Assembly: GCA_945903645.1 (NCBI GenBank)
Contig: CAMDOM010000030.1
Span: forward strand, 1 to 41,092
Direction: 5' to 3'
From: Chryseobacterium gleum
GTDB taxonomy: Bacteria; Bacteroidota; Bacteroidia; UBA10329
DNA: 41,092 bases
Under the pieces are notes generated by a model. The model saw nothing but the letters and a program-made list of their open reading frames with translations. It had not been told where the DNA came from and searched no databases. Position numbers and translations under genes: made by a program. Each line of letters starts with the position of its first letter. Positions within the stretch are counted from its first letter, which is position 1. Positions 6,836 to 14,702 of this stretch are shown piece by piece.

Positions 6836-8449
6836 TTACGCTTCTTGAGTCACCTTCGGAGCAGCAGCCAAAATTTCAGCATTTGCATTGTCGGCATATT
6901 TCGCAAAGTTCTTCACGAACGAAGCAGCAAGTTTATTGGCAGTTGCGTCATAAGCATCACCACTCGCCCAAGTAGTGCGTGGTTGTAGCAATTCAGCAGG
7001 CACATCCGGGCAGCTTACTGGCATAGCCAATCCAAACACAGGATGGGTAATAAATTCAACGTTGTTTAGTTCGCCTTTCATCGCTGCTGTAATCATAGCA
7101 CGAGTGTAACGCAATTTCATGCGGCTACCAACCCCATACGAACCACCAGACCAACCTGTGTTGATAAGCCAAACATTCACGTTGTGCTCTTTCATTTTCT
7201 TGCCCAACAATTCGGCATATTTAGTAGGATGTAACGGAAGGAAAGCAGCACCAAAACAAGCGCTAAAGGTTTGTTGCGGTTCAGTTACACCAACCTCAGT
7301 TCCTGCAACTTTCGCGGTATAACCGCTAATGTAGTGATACATCGCTTGCCCTGGGGTAAGTTTTGAAATTGGAGGTAACACACCAAATGCATCTGCGGTA
7401 AGAAAGAAAATATTCTTTGGATTTTTGCCAATTGATGGCACAGTGATGTTGTCAATATGGTGAATTGGATAAGCAGCTCGCGTGTTTTCGGTTTTATCAG
7501 TGTTGGTGTAATCAACCGTTGAAGTGTCTTCATAAAAATTCACATTCTCTACGATAGACCCAAACGTGATAGCATCAAAAATTTGCTGTTCATTTTCTCT
7601 AGTTAAGTCTATACACTTGGCATAGCAACCACCTTCGAAGTTAAAAACTGTATCTCCATCCCAACCGTGTTCGTCATCGCCCACTAACTTACGTTCTGGG
7701 TCGGCCGAAAGGGTTGTTTTTCCTGTTCCTGATAAACCAAAGAAAATTGCAGTATCTCCATCTTTGCCCACATTGGCAGAGCAATGCATGGACAATACTT
7801 GACGTTCGTGCGGAAGAATGTAATTGAGTACAGAGAAAATGCCCTTCTTAATCTCGCCTGTGTAACCTGTTCCACCAATAAGAATCACTTTTTTGGTAAA
7901 GTTTAGAATGGCAAAATTGTGTTGGCGGGTGCCGTCAATTTCAGGAGTGGCATAGAAACCTGGGGCACAAAGAATAGTCCACTCAGGTGTAAAGGTTTTA
8001 ATTTCTTCTGCAGTTGGACGTAAGAATAAGTTGTTTGCGAACAAATTGCTCCAAGGATGCTCGGTTACAACACGAATGTTGAGACGATGCTTTGGGTCGG
8101 CACAGGCGAAGGAATCGCGCACATACACATCCTTGTTTTGAAGATAGGAAGTAACCTTACCGTATAATTTATCGAAGTTTTCTGGGGTAAATTTAATATT
8201 GATATCGCCCCACCATACTGAATTTTCGGTTTTCGCATCGCACACAACGAAGCGGTCTTTTGGCGAACGACCAGTGAACTCACCAGTGTCAATTGCTAAC
8301 GCTCCAGTATCGGTCAAAGCACCTTGACCATTTAGGATAGTTTCTTCTATTAATTCTGCTGGCGTGAGATTCCAATATGCCGCAGCTACGTTTTTCAAAC
8401 CTAAGTCTGCTATAGTTGCACCTTCGGCTTTAACTCCATATTCGTTCAT
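6836..8449 (-). CDS. pckA: ATP-dependent phosphoenolpyruvate carboxykinase
   Basis: This encodes a 537-residue cytosolic enzyme that converts oxaloacetate and ATP to phosphoenolpyruvate, CO2 and ADP in gluconeogenesis. The P-loop GLSGTGKTTLS is at about residues 236-246, followed by the PEPCK metal/substrate segment DDEHGWDG. Other hallmarks include TGRSPKDRF near the N-terminus and GGTGYTGEIKKGIFS. The length matches the ~540 residues of the ATP-type enzyme. I chose the ATG at 8449 (MNEYGVKAEG) over an in-frame TTG at 8479, because a TACCTTTG promoter box lies at 8477-8484 and overlaps that TTG. The gene stands alone, with its own promoter and a hairpin terminator. Confidence 0.96.
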   Translation of the reverse strand: MNEYGVKAEGATIADLGLKNVAAAYWNLTPAELIEETILNGQGALTDTGALAIDTGEFTGRSPKDRFVVCDAKTENSVWWGDINIKFTPENFDKLYGKVTSYLQNKDVYVRDSFACADPKHRLNIRVVTEHPWSNLFANNLFLRPTAEEIKTFTPEWTILCAPGFYATPEIDGTRQHNFAILNFTKKVILIGGTGYTGEIKKGIFSVLNYILPHERQVLSMHCSANVGKDGDTAIFFGLSGTGKTTLSADPERKLVGDDEHGWDGDTVFNFEGGCYAKCIDLTRENEQQIFDAITFGSIVENVNFYEDTSTVDYTNTDKTENTRAAYPIHHIDNITVPSIGKNPKNIFFLTADAFGVLPPISKLTPGQAMYHYISGYTAKVAGTEVGVTEPQQTFSACFGAAFLPLHPTKYAELLGKKMKEHNVNVWLINTGWSGGSYGVGSRMKLRYTRAMITAAMKGELNNVEFITHPVFGLAMPVSCPDVPAELLQPRTTWASGDAYDATANKLAASFVKNFAKYADNANAEILAAAPKVTQEA

Positions 8450-8476
8450 TGGTAAGAATTTAGTTAGAAATTGCCG

Positions 8477-8484
8477 CAAAGGTA
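8477..8484 (-). promoter_or_regulatory. Promoter -7 box of pckA
   Basis: On the minus strand TACCTTTG matches TAnnTTTG. A TTTA lies 18 nt further upstream in place of the ideal TTTG at 19 nt. It is 27 nt from the chosen start codon and decides the start against the upstream TTG. Confidence 0.6.
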
Positions 8485-8568
8485 TGCGAATTTGGTATGA
8501 GGTAAATTGCTAGTGTCAGTTGGAGTTTTGCACACGTTTATCCCCAATTTAAGGGATACATTGAACTA

Positions 8569-8952
8569 CTATTTCTTCGTCAAAGTTGTGATAGCTAGAG
8601 ATACCCAACCTGCAATGAGAAGAAGGCCACCTATTGGAGTTATTGGTCCTAACAACCGCATAGATTCTAAGCCATGCAAGGGAATTGTTGCCAAACAATA
8701 AATAGAACCAGAGAATAGCAGCACTCCCAGGGAGAATAACCAAAGGGTAACTCTATATGATGCATCTAGTTGTTTGCTAAGAATAGCCACAATAAGCAAA
8801 GCAAGTGAGTGATAGATATGAAAGCGAACCGCTGTTTCGAAACTTGCGAGTTGTGCTTCTGGCAATGCGGATTTGAGCGAATGTGCGCCTAACGCTCCCA
8901 ATATCACGGCCAATGCAGCACTAATTGCTGCTGCTGCTATCCAATTTTTCAT
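8569..8952 (-). CDS. DUF423 family membrane protein (YgdD-like)
   Basis: This encodes a 127-residue protein with four membrane helices and the DUF423 hallmarks: ALAVILGALGAHSLK in the first helix, then FHIYHSLALL, then LLFSGSIYCLA and GPITPIGGLLLIAGW. The family is widespread in bacterial inner membranes and has no firmly established function. The ATG at 8952 (MKNWIAAAA) is preferred to an upstream one because it starts exactly at the first helix. It is a single-gene unit, upstream on the minus strand of pckA but separated from it by about 120 bases and the pckA promoter. Confidence 0.88.
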   Translation of the reverse strand: MKNWIAAAAISAALAVILGALGAHSLKSALPEAQLASFETAVRFHIYHSLALLIVAILSKQLDASYRVTLWLFSLGVLLFSGSIYCLATIPLHGLESMRLLGPITPIGGLLLIAGWVSLAITTLTKK

Positions 8953-9014
8953 AGTGGCGAAGGTAAAGACCGATGTGGGTTGCATAAATGCACCCTATAA
9001 ACTTCTTCAGTTCT

Positions 9015-9396
9015 ATGACTAATTCTAGGCTCTTATTATACGGTGCTCTTGGCTGTGGCGCCCAAATAGAATCGTTGGCAAAGTTTGTTTCTGGTGCTGT
9101 TTCTATCCCAGACCTCTATGGGCATGGGACATTGGCTAACGATGAAACACCCAATGCAAAGCACTGTAGCTATGATGCATGAAATGAGAGAGTATCCGCC
9201 ATTAACTGCTGAGGTGTTAGGCAGTATGCGTCAGGAAGTAATCTTCCTACGCGGAGATGCTGATGCTGCACTATGCTAGGAGGAAACCCTTTGGGCACAA
9301 TCCAAAATACCTCGAGCAACAGTTATCCAATTACCTAACCAACCACATGCGCTTGCTACAATGAACGTAGAATTGGTGGCAGCCTATTTGGTTTAG
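9015..9396 (+). pseudogene. Decayed alpha/beta hydrolase
   Basis: Three pieces of one alpha/beta-hydrolase-like protein line up on the plus strand. The first frame begins MTNSRLLLYGALGCGAQIES and reaches SIPDLYGHGTLANDE. The frame then shifts by one (about 9148-9165), and the product continues as MMHEMREYPPLTAEVLGSMR and EVIFLRGDADAAL. It hits an in-frame TAG at 9277-9279, and in the same frame resumes as EETLWAQSKIPRATVIQLPN and PHALATMNVELVAAYLV to a TAG at 9394-9396. LYGHG and the final Asn-Gln-Pro-His resemble the turn and catalytic His region of the fold. The total would be only ~125 residues against a usual ~250, so the middle has also been deleted. It is flanked by DUF423 and the START-like gene. 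Confidence 0.8.
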
Positions 9397-9426
9397 CCCA
9401 ATAGGTCAAATGCATTTCTGTGGGAA

Positions 9427-9807
9427 TTATATTCCAAGAATGCGTCTCAAGTCATCAATCTGCGTATCCCAAAGCATACGGGCTTCTTCTTCCTCTTCGT
9501 CATTATCTTCCACAAAGTCGGTGATGAGAAGTGCAAGGTCAGATGTTAACGGGTCTGTTTTTAATCGAAATTCTAAATACGTATCGGCAGGAAGGTGTTT
9601 CCAACGGAATCGCACTGAGTCGCCATTTTTGGTGTTTAGCAGTTCGGCTGTTTCAGTAGAGCCTTCCCAGTTGAAGTGATATAATCCTTGTTTATCCACC
9701 GTTACATCGTCTGCAAACCATTCGGCCAAGCCGCTGGCGGTACTAAGCCGATTAAACAAAACTCCTGCAGAGGACAGGATAGTAAATTCAATTTCAATCT
9801 TACGCAT
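9427..9807 (-). CDS. START-like (SRPBCC fold) domain protein
   Basis: This encodes a 126-residue soluble protein that fits the Bacteroidota START-like domain family. It opens with a strand KIEIEFTILSSAGVLFNRLS and then STASGLAEWFADDV, the helix-turn pattern shared with AHSA1/SRPBCC proteins. Strands follow, and the protein ends in an acidic run (EDNDEEEEEAR) and a closing helix. Such folds hold a hydrophobic ligand in a cavity, but the ligand here is unknown. It is a monocistronic minus-strand gene with its start at the ATG 9807. The region up to the tRNA carries a promoter that faces the other way. Confidence 0.82.
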   Translation of the reverse strand: MRKIEIEFTILSSAGVLFNRLSTASGLAEWFADDVTVDKQGLYHFNWEGSTETAELLNTKNGDSVRFRWKHLPADTYLEFRLKTDPLTSDLALLITDFVEDNDEEEEEARMLWDTQIDDLRRILGI

Positions 9808-9895
9808 TATGAATCAGTTACATAGATATTCGCATTGTCCGAAGACCCCCGCAATTTAAGCAAAATAGACAAGGTGGAAAGGTGAAATTTTTACC

Positions 9896-9927
9896 ATTGC
9901 CAATTGTATATCACAATTCTATATTTG
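9896..9927 (+). promoter_or_regulatory. Promoter of tRNA-Met
   Basis: TATATTTG at 9920-9927 matches the TAnnTTTG -7 element. ATTG at 9896-9899 lies 20 nt upstream, one mismatch and one base of spacing away from the ideal. The tRNA starts 36 nt downstream of the -7 box. Confidence 0.6.
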
Positions 9928-9963
9928 CACCCCGTTTTGAGAGGGTTGTTACTCTTCAAACAT

Positions 9964-10037
9964 GGCGAGGTAGCTCAGTCGGTTAGAGCGCAGGATTCAT
10001 AACCCTGAGGTCACGGGTTCAACTCCCGTCCTCGCTA
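9964..10037 (+). tRNA. tRNA-Met (CAT)
   Basis: This is a full cloverleaf. The acceptor arm GGCGAGG pairs with CCTCGCT, and the D-arm is AGCTCAGTCGGTTAGAGC. The anticodon loop is TTCATAA, with anticodon CAT. The T-arm is ACGGGTTCAACTCCCGT and the discriminator base is A. CCA is not encoded. The anticodon stem lacks the three GC pairs of an initiator, so it is most likely elongator Met. A lysidine-modified tRNA-Ile with the same anticodon is the alternative. Confidence 0.93.
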
Positions 10038-10042
10038 CATTA

Positions 10043-10078
10043 AAGCCTCGATGCGGAAACGTATCGAGGCTTTTTTTT
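10043..10078 (+). terminator. Terminator of tRNA-Met
   Basis: AAGCCTCGAT and ATCGAGGCTT form a 10-base-pair stem with a 10-base loop (10043-10072), followed by a run of T. Confidence 0.88.
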
Positions 10079-10180
10079 GGATTTGGATGGGATAAAGAAC
10101 ACTTTCCAAGGTATGTAAGGCCTGATTGAAGCATTTTTTTTGGGTGGCTAGGTGGAGTACTGCCAAAAGTCTTTAAATTA

Positions 10181-10237
10181 GTATGGTTGGCTTCAGCCCA
10201 ACGAATAAGACGAAGAACTAAAGACCCTCACTCGGGC
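10181..10237. repeat. Palindromic dispersed repeat, copy A
   Basis: This copy opens with the imperfect palindrome GGTTGGCTTCAGCCCAAC, followed by GAATAAGACGAAG and then AAAGACCCTCACTCGGGC. It aligns along its whole ~57 bases with the copy at 12107-12164. The two copies bracket the collagen-like gene pair. The type is unknown; it could be a REP-like element or a mobile-element end. Confidence 0.7.
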
Positions 10238-10294
10238 GGAGTTCGGGTGCACTGGGAAAACCCAATAGTACCTTTCGGTGTGTTTAATGCAATA

Positions 10295-11518
10295 TCACTG
10301 AAACTGAAATACAAACCTGATAGTGGTTTGTGTTCCCGTCTGAGGATTGGTATTAAAACCGGGAGCAGCTTCTAAATCGGTAGTATTTCGCCAAGCGAAC
10401 GTGTTGCCCAACGGACCATCTGCCCCAGCCCACATGTAATTGGTGGTACCACCTTGGGCAAATCCGATGCAGACAGATTCACCAGCAGTAAAGTTCAAGT
10501 TCTGCCCTGATTCTGCAACCAGATTAAATATTTTGGGTCCAGAAACGCCAGAAGCTGTTCCTTGACCAACCAAAATCGACCCCGTATTTGGCCCAACAGA
10601 AGAAGCTGTACCTCTAAAAATGCCTATACGCAGCGGATCTGAACCCTGATCCGACCACATAAGTACCTGAGTTACCGTCATGGTTTGAGGAATAACAGCA
10701 TTAAAGTAATACGACCACGAATTCGGGAGAATGGTTTGCGTTGCGTCAAACAATCCGGGAAGCGGTAACCACGTGCCAATATAGGAAGATCCAGAAGGTC
10801 CTGCGGGTCCTGTTGGTCCAGTAGCACCTTGAAGTCCATTGGCACCAGTTGGACCAATCGGTCCTGCAACCCCCTGGGCACCGGGGGCTCCCGCTGCGCC
10901 TGATATTCCCTGCAACCCAGTTGGTCCTTGAGGACCCTGCACTCCTGTTGAACCAATCGGTCCTATAATTCCTTGTGCACCAGTAGCTCCCGCTACACCT
11001 GCTATTCCTTGAGGACCAGTTGGGCCTGTTAGGCCAATATTACCATCGGAACCCGCAAGTCCCTGCAAACCAGTTGAACCAACTGGACCAGTCGTACCGA
11101 TTAATCCTTGAATTCCTTGGATGCCTTGAGCACCTGTTGGTCCAGCAACTCCAACTAGTCCCTGCGGTCCTGTGGGCCCAGTGTTACCTAGCGCACCGAT
11201 ACACTCCCAATTAAGGAGTTCATGGTTCCAATAACAGAATTGCTTAAGGTCTAGATCATAAACCAATAAGCCATCCGAGGTTGGCGGTAGGATGGTCGTT
11301 GGAGGATTAGCAATGCTAATTCGTTGGATGGTACTCAATCTCGGCATCAAAAATCCCTTGGTTTGAGATGAAACATCAAGGATAGCATTGGGTTCTGGAG
11401 TAATGGTTCCAATACCAATATTATTATTTTGTGCTTGGCTATGATTCAATGTGATTGCAAACATGCCAAAAATGCATCCAGCGATTTTTACAATAGTTAT
11501 TTTAGAATTCATCCTCAC
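10295..11518 (-). CDS. Secreted collagen-like (Gly-X-Y) repeat protein
   Basis: This encodes a 407-residue exported protein. The signal peptide ends at SQAQ (~residue 30). Next is a Bacteroidota surface-protein module at ~31-100, with NIGIGT, ILDVSSQTKGFLMPRLSTI and GLLVYDLDLKQFCYW. This module is common in proteins that also carry tail-fibre-like or trimeric parts. Residues 111-245 are 45 unbroken Gly-X-Y triplets with Thr, Gln or Ala often in Y, as in bacterial collagens that lack hydroxyproline. The last ~160 residues form a beta-rich C-terminal domain that may act as a trimer head. The role (adhesion, filament or surface coat) is inference. It lies 41 bases downstream of a truncated paralogue, and both sit between two repeat copies. 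An in-frame ATG two codons later is an equally good start. Confidence 0.85.
   Translation of the reverse strand: MRMNSKITIVKIAGCIFGMFAITLNHSQAQNNNIGIGTITPEPNAILDVSSQTKGFLMPRLSTIQRISIANPPTTILPPTSDGLLVYDLDLKQFCYWNHELLNWECIGALGNTGPTGPQGLVGVAGPTGAQGIQGIQGLIGTTGPVGSTGLQGLAGSDGNIGLTGPTGPQGIAGVAGATGAQGIIGPIGSTGVQGPQGPTGLQGISGAAGAPGAQGVAGPIGPTGANGLQGATGPTGPAGPSGSSYIGTWLPLPGLFDATQTILPNSWSYYFNAVIPQTMTVTQVLMWSDQGSDPLRIGIFRGTASSVGPNTGSILVGQGTASGVSGPKIFNLVAESGQNLNFTAGESVCIGFAQGGTTNYMWAGADGPLGNTFAWRNTTDLEAAPGFNTNPQTGTQTTIRFVFQFQ
10784..11188 (-). repeat. Collagen-like triplet tract with 51-residue super-repeat
   Basis: Forty-five Gly-X-Y codon triplets (9-base period) are encoded without a break. A longer period is visible: GPTGPQGLVGVAGPTGAQGI recurs 17 triplets later as GPTGPQGIAGVAGATGAQGI. 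This suggests growth by duplication of a ~153-base unit and makes the tract prone to length change. Confidence 0.88.
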
Positions 11519-11559
11519 TTATGTTTTAAAAATAGAATAGGCCGAATGTAACGAAAGCA

Positions 11560-11880
11560 TTAACAAAACTCCATTATGAGAAGATTAGCGGTTGACGTTC
11601 CTGTTTTCGGATTAGTGCTGAACAGGCCATAAAAACTTGATTGCAAGGTGGTTGATGGATACTTTGCTATTACCATCCGCGCAGCAGTATCCATTCTGGA
11701 TGACCAAACACCCTTGGTCTGAATGGATACATCAAGAATTGCCTTGTCATGCGGAGGAGCACCGTTGCTATTAATCCCCACACCAATTTGAGCAACTGAG
11801 TTCTGGGGAATAGAAATCCAATTGAGTCCAAAAATCAGTAACAACTGAAGGTTTTTACTGACAAAACCTAATCTCATCAT
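11560..11880 (-). CDS. Truncated paralogue of the collagen-like protein N-terminus
   Basis: This encodes about 106 residues from the ATG at 11880. A signal peptide ends near NSVAQ. The rest, GVGINSNGAPPHDKAILDVS then QTKGVWSSRMDTAARMVIAK, clearly parallels the N-terminal module of the neighbouring collagen-like protein (ILDVSSQTKG...). It stops at the point where the neighbour has its YDLDLKQFCYW segment, and it has no collagen tract or C-terminal domain. It is probably a duplicated and degraded copy. It could still make a small exported protein. An upstream in-frame ATG at 11937 would add a second hydrophobic stretch and seems less likely as the start. The gap to the next gene is 41 bases, so they may share a transcript. 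Confidence 0.6.
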   Translation of the reverse strand: MMRLGFVSKNLQLLLIFGLNWISIPQNSVAQIGVGINSNGAPPHDKAILDVSIQTKGVWSSRMDTAARMVIAKYPSTTLQSSFYGLFSTNPKTGTSTANLLIMEFC

Positions 11881-12106
11881 GTGTCTCGATAACTGAAGGA
11901 AAACTAACAAAAAATACATTAAGCGAATCATAAACACAAAACATGCCCATGACCACTCGAGTGAGTTTGTGCGAAACTGATATTTGCATCTTTCCCTAGT
12001 ACCGTTTATTCGGTAGCGTCTGCCCTATCCTAAACACCATCTTTGCCCACTTGTTTAAGAATCTACCGAACGCTATTCTAGGAAAATGGTCTTGCGTTTG
12101 GGCTGG

Positions 12107-12164
12107 GTATGGTGGGCTGGAGCCCACCGAATAAGACGAAGGAGGGAAAGACCCTCGCTCGGGC
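12107..12164. repeat. Palindromic dispersed repeat, copy B
   Basis: A perfect palindrome GGTGGGCT-GG-AGCCCACC (12111-12128) is followed by GAATAAGACGAAG and then AAAGACCCTCGCTCGGGC. It matches copy A at 10181-10237 with a few substitutions and one gap. It is in the same orientation as copy A. Confidence 0.7.
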
Positions 12165-12220
12165 AGGTTAGGAAAACTAAGCCCAGCTAAGGGAAAGCTA
12201 CTAGCCTAGTTTGTTTACAC

Positions 12221-12871
12221 TCATTTCGGATTGTATTCACTCCTAAATTTTTCACAACCAAATCTTACTAAACCTATAGCTGGAACCCAATAGTCGCGAA
12301 AGCTTCCATATCCGTTATTATCCTTAAACTCTTTTTCAACAACCGTAATAATTTTACCTGTATAATGATTGAAGAAACACACGTAACCGCTTACGCTCTT
12401 TCTTTCCTTGCTAAGACACTCGAAAAAAACAATTACTCCAGTTCCTCTTTTCTCCTGGATGTCAAGTTTGTTGATAATTTTCTGTAGACTATCAGAATTG
12501 ATAATATCTTGAACTACATAGTTAGGATAAAGTATGTCTTCATTTTTTACTTTCCTGTTTTTTTCAAATGTTGTATTTCCTTCTATTATCACACTTTTTA
12601 CTCCCAACCATTTAGATAACTGTTTGGATGTTACTTCAACAGAAACGTTATTTACTAACTCCAGCATATACGATGCGACCTGCTGTGAGGTCCTCTTTGG
12701 GTCTGTAATCTTTGTAAGGCTAATATCATATCCATGGAATATCATTGGTTCAATGATTGTATTCTGACCAATTAGAACAACACTAAATCCGAGGTTTAAT
12801 GTAAGAAACGCGATTGTTACTAAAATGAGTTTAGAAGGGTAAGAAATGAGAGAAAACTTTCTAAACATCAT
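12221..12871 (-). CDS. Hypothetical exported protein
   Basis: This encodes a 216-residue protein with an N-terminal hydrophobic segment (about 14-36), likely a signal peptide or anchor, ending near the GQN. The mature part begins IIEPMIFHGYDISLTKITDP. This resembles a family of Bacteroidota exported hypotheticals in which a buried Gly-x-Asp-x-Ser-Leu segment opens the domain. The middle is mixed alpha/beta, and the C-terminus contains YWVPAIGLVRFGCEKFRSEY. I do not know its function. Two adjacent ATG codons at the start are equivalent. It is AT-rich compared with the next gene to the right. Nothing in the neighbourhood points to a partner. Confidence 0.65.
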   Translation of the reverse strand: MMFRKFSLISYPSKLILVTIAFLTLNLGFSVVLIGQNTIIEPMIFHGYDISLTKITDPKRTSQQVASYMLELVNNVSVEVTSKQLSKWLGVKSVIIEGNTTFEKNRKVKNEDILYPNYVVQDIINSDSLQKIINKLDIQEKRGTGVIVFFECLSKERKSVSGYVCFFNHYTGKIITVVEKEFKDNNGYGSFRDYWVPAIGLVRFGCEKFRSEYNPK

Positions 12872-12933
12872 ATTGCTCTGAAGGATATAAGATGCTAAAT
12901 GTAAATGAATTTTTTATTTTTATGCAATTTATT

Positions 12934-14640
12934 TTACTCTATCCTCGCAGCCTTCGCCACAGCAGGAGTCGGGCTCTGCACCCAATCGTCCGCATAGAGC
13001 GTGAATAGCCCAGAGGCATCGATGGTGGTGCGGTCGTTTTTGCCATCCATGTAGTCGGCAAGGAGCTGGGCGCGGGCAGAATCGAGGCGTTGAAGGACGA
13101 TAAGGGCGGCATTGGATGCGGCCTTCACTGCTACAGGAACACCACCGCCCAGCTCGGCCCAATGGCCGCCAAGGGTGAGGTGTTTGACAGGAGTGTTGTA
13201 ATGCGCCACTTTGGCTTGCATGTTTTCTTTGCCGGGGCGGGCACCCATCATGGTGCCTTCGCGGTTGCCCGAATAGCGCCAATGGGTGATGGGCGTGGCG
13301 ATGTCGCAATAGACAATGTGGGAGCGCAAACCGGGTGCTACTAACTGCTCCACGCGGTCGATAAGGATGTCGGCATATTCCTGTTTAATTTTCTTGTAGC
13401 CTTCGCCACGCACCAATTCGCCTTTGCTATTGATTTCGGTTTGCCACTGGTTTTCTTGGTGGAAAAACGCTGGGATGTATAAGGTAAGTGTGCCGCAGCC
13501 CTCAGGCGCAAGACTTTTGTCGCGCAGGGAAGGAGCGAGGATGCTGATGTCTGTTTTGTAAGGGTCGCCACTGCTGTGGTCTTCGCGAGTCAATCCACTT
13601 TTGGAGAGATATACCATGTCCTCGCCAAAACCGAGCAATTCGGCTGTGCAATCTAATGCGAGCGAAACAGTGAGTGAGGAGCTGTAGAGTTTAGCGTTTT
13701 TCAGGCTATCCTTCAATTTTTGAGGGATGGCTTTGGGCGGTAACATGCGTTCGTATAATGCTTCCACATCGCAGCAGGCAATGATTTCTTTACCAAATAC
13801 TTCGCTCTGTTCGGGTTTTGCCTTCACCTGAAAACGAACGCCCACAGCAGCGCCTTTCTCCAAAATAACTTCTGATACTTTGGAGCGATAGCTTATTTCT
13901 CCGCCACATGAAGCTACCACATGGGCCAACCATTCGGGAAATACCTGACTGCCTCCAACTGGAGGTCGCTGGTAGTCGCCAAAGTAAGCCCAGCCAATAG
14001 GGACAAGGCAGCTTAAAAGGTCTTGTTCGGAAGCGAAGATGGCATGGAGGCCGGGGTCTTTGAAGAACTTGCTGAGTCCTTTTTTTACGCCTTCATCTCC
14101 AGCATAAAACACGTATTTGATAAACGGAATTACGAATTTGAACTTGCGCAATCCTAATGCAATGCGCTGGAAGAGGTTCATGGTTTCATCTGCGCGCGAA
14201 ATGGTACCCAATACCGAAAACGACCTGCCGATAGTATGTGCAGCTGCAAAGAACTTTTCGATGCCAGCCTTTTCGTGAGGGAAATCGCGAATCATGGCGG
14301 CTTTCATCAAATCGGGATTGCTGGTAAGCAGGTAATCGTGCTTATCGCTGAGGTAGCGCTTAATTTGATGTTGTTGAATGGCCACAGGATGGTCGCTGCC
14401 AATGAGGTCGAATATTCGGGTTACCAATCCTTTTGGCCCAAGCTGGTTGAGCCAATGAATGGCACTATCGAACCGATAATCTAATCTTTTGAAACCAGCC
14501 AAGTAGCCGCCAGGACGACTATCCATCTCCACTACAAACACCTTTTTGCCAGCGCGACTTAGCAGCGCAGCAGCAGTCAATCCGCTAATTCCAGCACCAA
14601 TAATTACTACATCATATTCATTGGTTGTTCCCTTACTCAC
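12934..14640 (-). CDS. CrtI/phytoene desaturase-like FAD-dependent oxidoreductase
   Basis: This encodes a 568-residue flavoprotein. The N-terminal dinucleotide-binding motif VVIIGAGISGLTAAALLSRA (~residues 11-30) is followed by GGYLAGFKRLDYRFDSAIHW. This is the pattern of the carotene desaturase / carotenoid isomerase / retinol saturase group. The C-terminus has the FAD-closing segment LTLGGHWAELGGGVPVAVKA. No phytoene synthase or other carotenoid gene sits beside it. The substrate could therefore be a carotenoid, a retinoid-like compound or another polyprenyl lipid. A TATCCTTG box lies 49 bases upstream, across a very AT-rich leader. The upstream neighbour on the same strand is an ABC exporter that ends 62 bases away. 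The coding region is GC-richer than the gene to its left. Confidence 0.82.
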   Translation of the reverse strand: MSKGTTNEYDVVIIGAGISGLTAAALLSRAGKKVFVVEMDSRPGGYLAGFKRLDYRFDSAIHWLNQLGPKGLVTRIFDLIGSDHPVAIQQHQIKRYLSDKHDYLLTSNPDLMKAAMIRDFPHEKAGIEKFFAAAHTIGRSFSVLGTISRADETMNLFQRIALGLRKFKFVIPFIKYVFYAGDEGVKKGLSKFFKDPGLHAIFASEQDLLSCLVPIGWAYFGDYQRPPVGGSQVFPEWLAHVVASCGGEISYRSKVSEVILEKGAAVGVRFQVKAKPEQSEVFGKEIIACCDVEALYERMLPPKAIPQKLKDSLKNAKLYSSSLTVSLALDCTAELLGFGEDMVYLSKSGLTREDHSSGDPYKTDISILAPSLRDKSLAPEGCGTLTLYIPAFFHQENQWQTEINSKGELVRGEGYKKIKQEYADILIDRVEQLVAPGLRSHIVYCDIATPITHWRYSGNREGTMMGARPGKENMQAKVAHYNTPVKHLTLGGHWAELGGGVPVAVKAASNAALIVLQRLDSARAQLLADYMDGKNDRTTIDASGLFTLYADDWVQSPTPAVAKAARIE

Positions 14641-14688
14641 GCGCTTTGATTAAAAATTAATAATTAAGAATTAAAAATTTTCATGCTG

Positions 14689-14696
14689 CAAGGATA
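14689..14696 (-). promoter_or_regulatory. Likely -7 box of the CrtI-like gene
   Basis: On the minus strand TATCCTTG differs by one base from TAnnTTTG. It lies in the gap between the ABC transporter stop and the CrtI-like start, before an AT-rich leader. Confidence 0.4.
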
Positions 14697-14702
14697 TGGT
14701 GA

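Noticed and set aside
10038-10294. Possible small RNA between tRNA-Met and the collagen-like gene
   Set aside because: Apart from the terminator and the repeat copy, no stable structure or promoter-terminator pair is evident.
4746-14640. Carotenoid gene cluster linking the ABA4-like and CrtI-like genes
   Set aside because: They are about 7.5 kb apart on opposite strands, with unrelated genes between, and no phytoene synthase is present.
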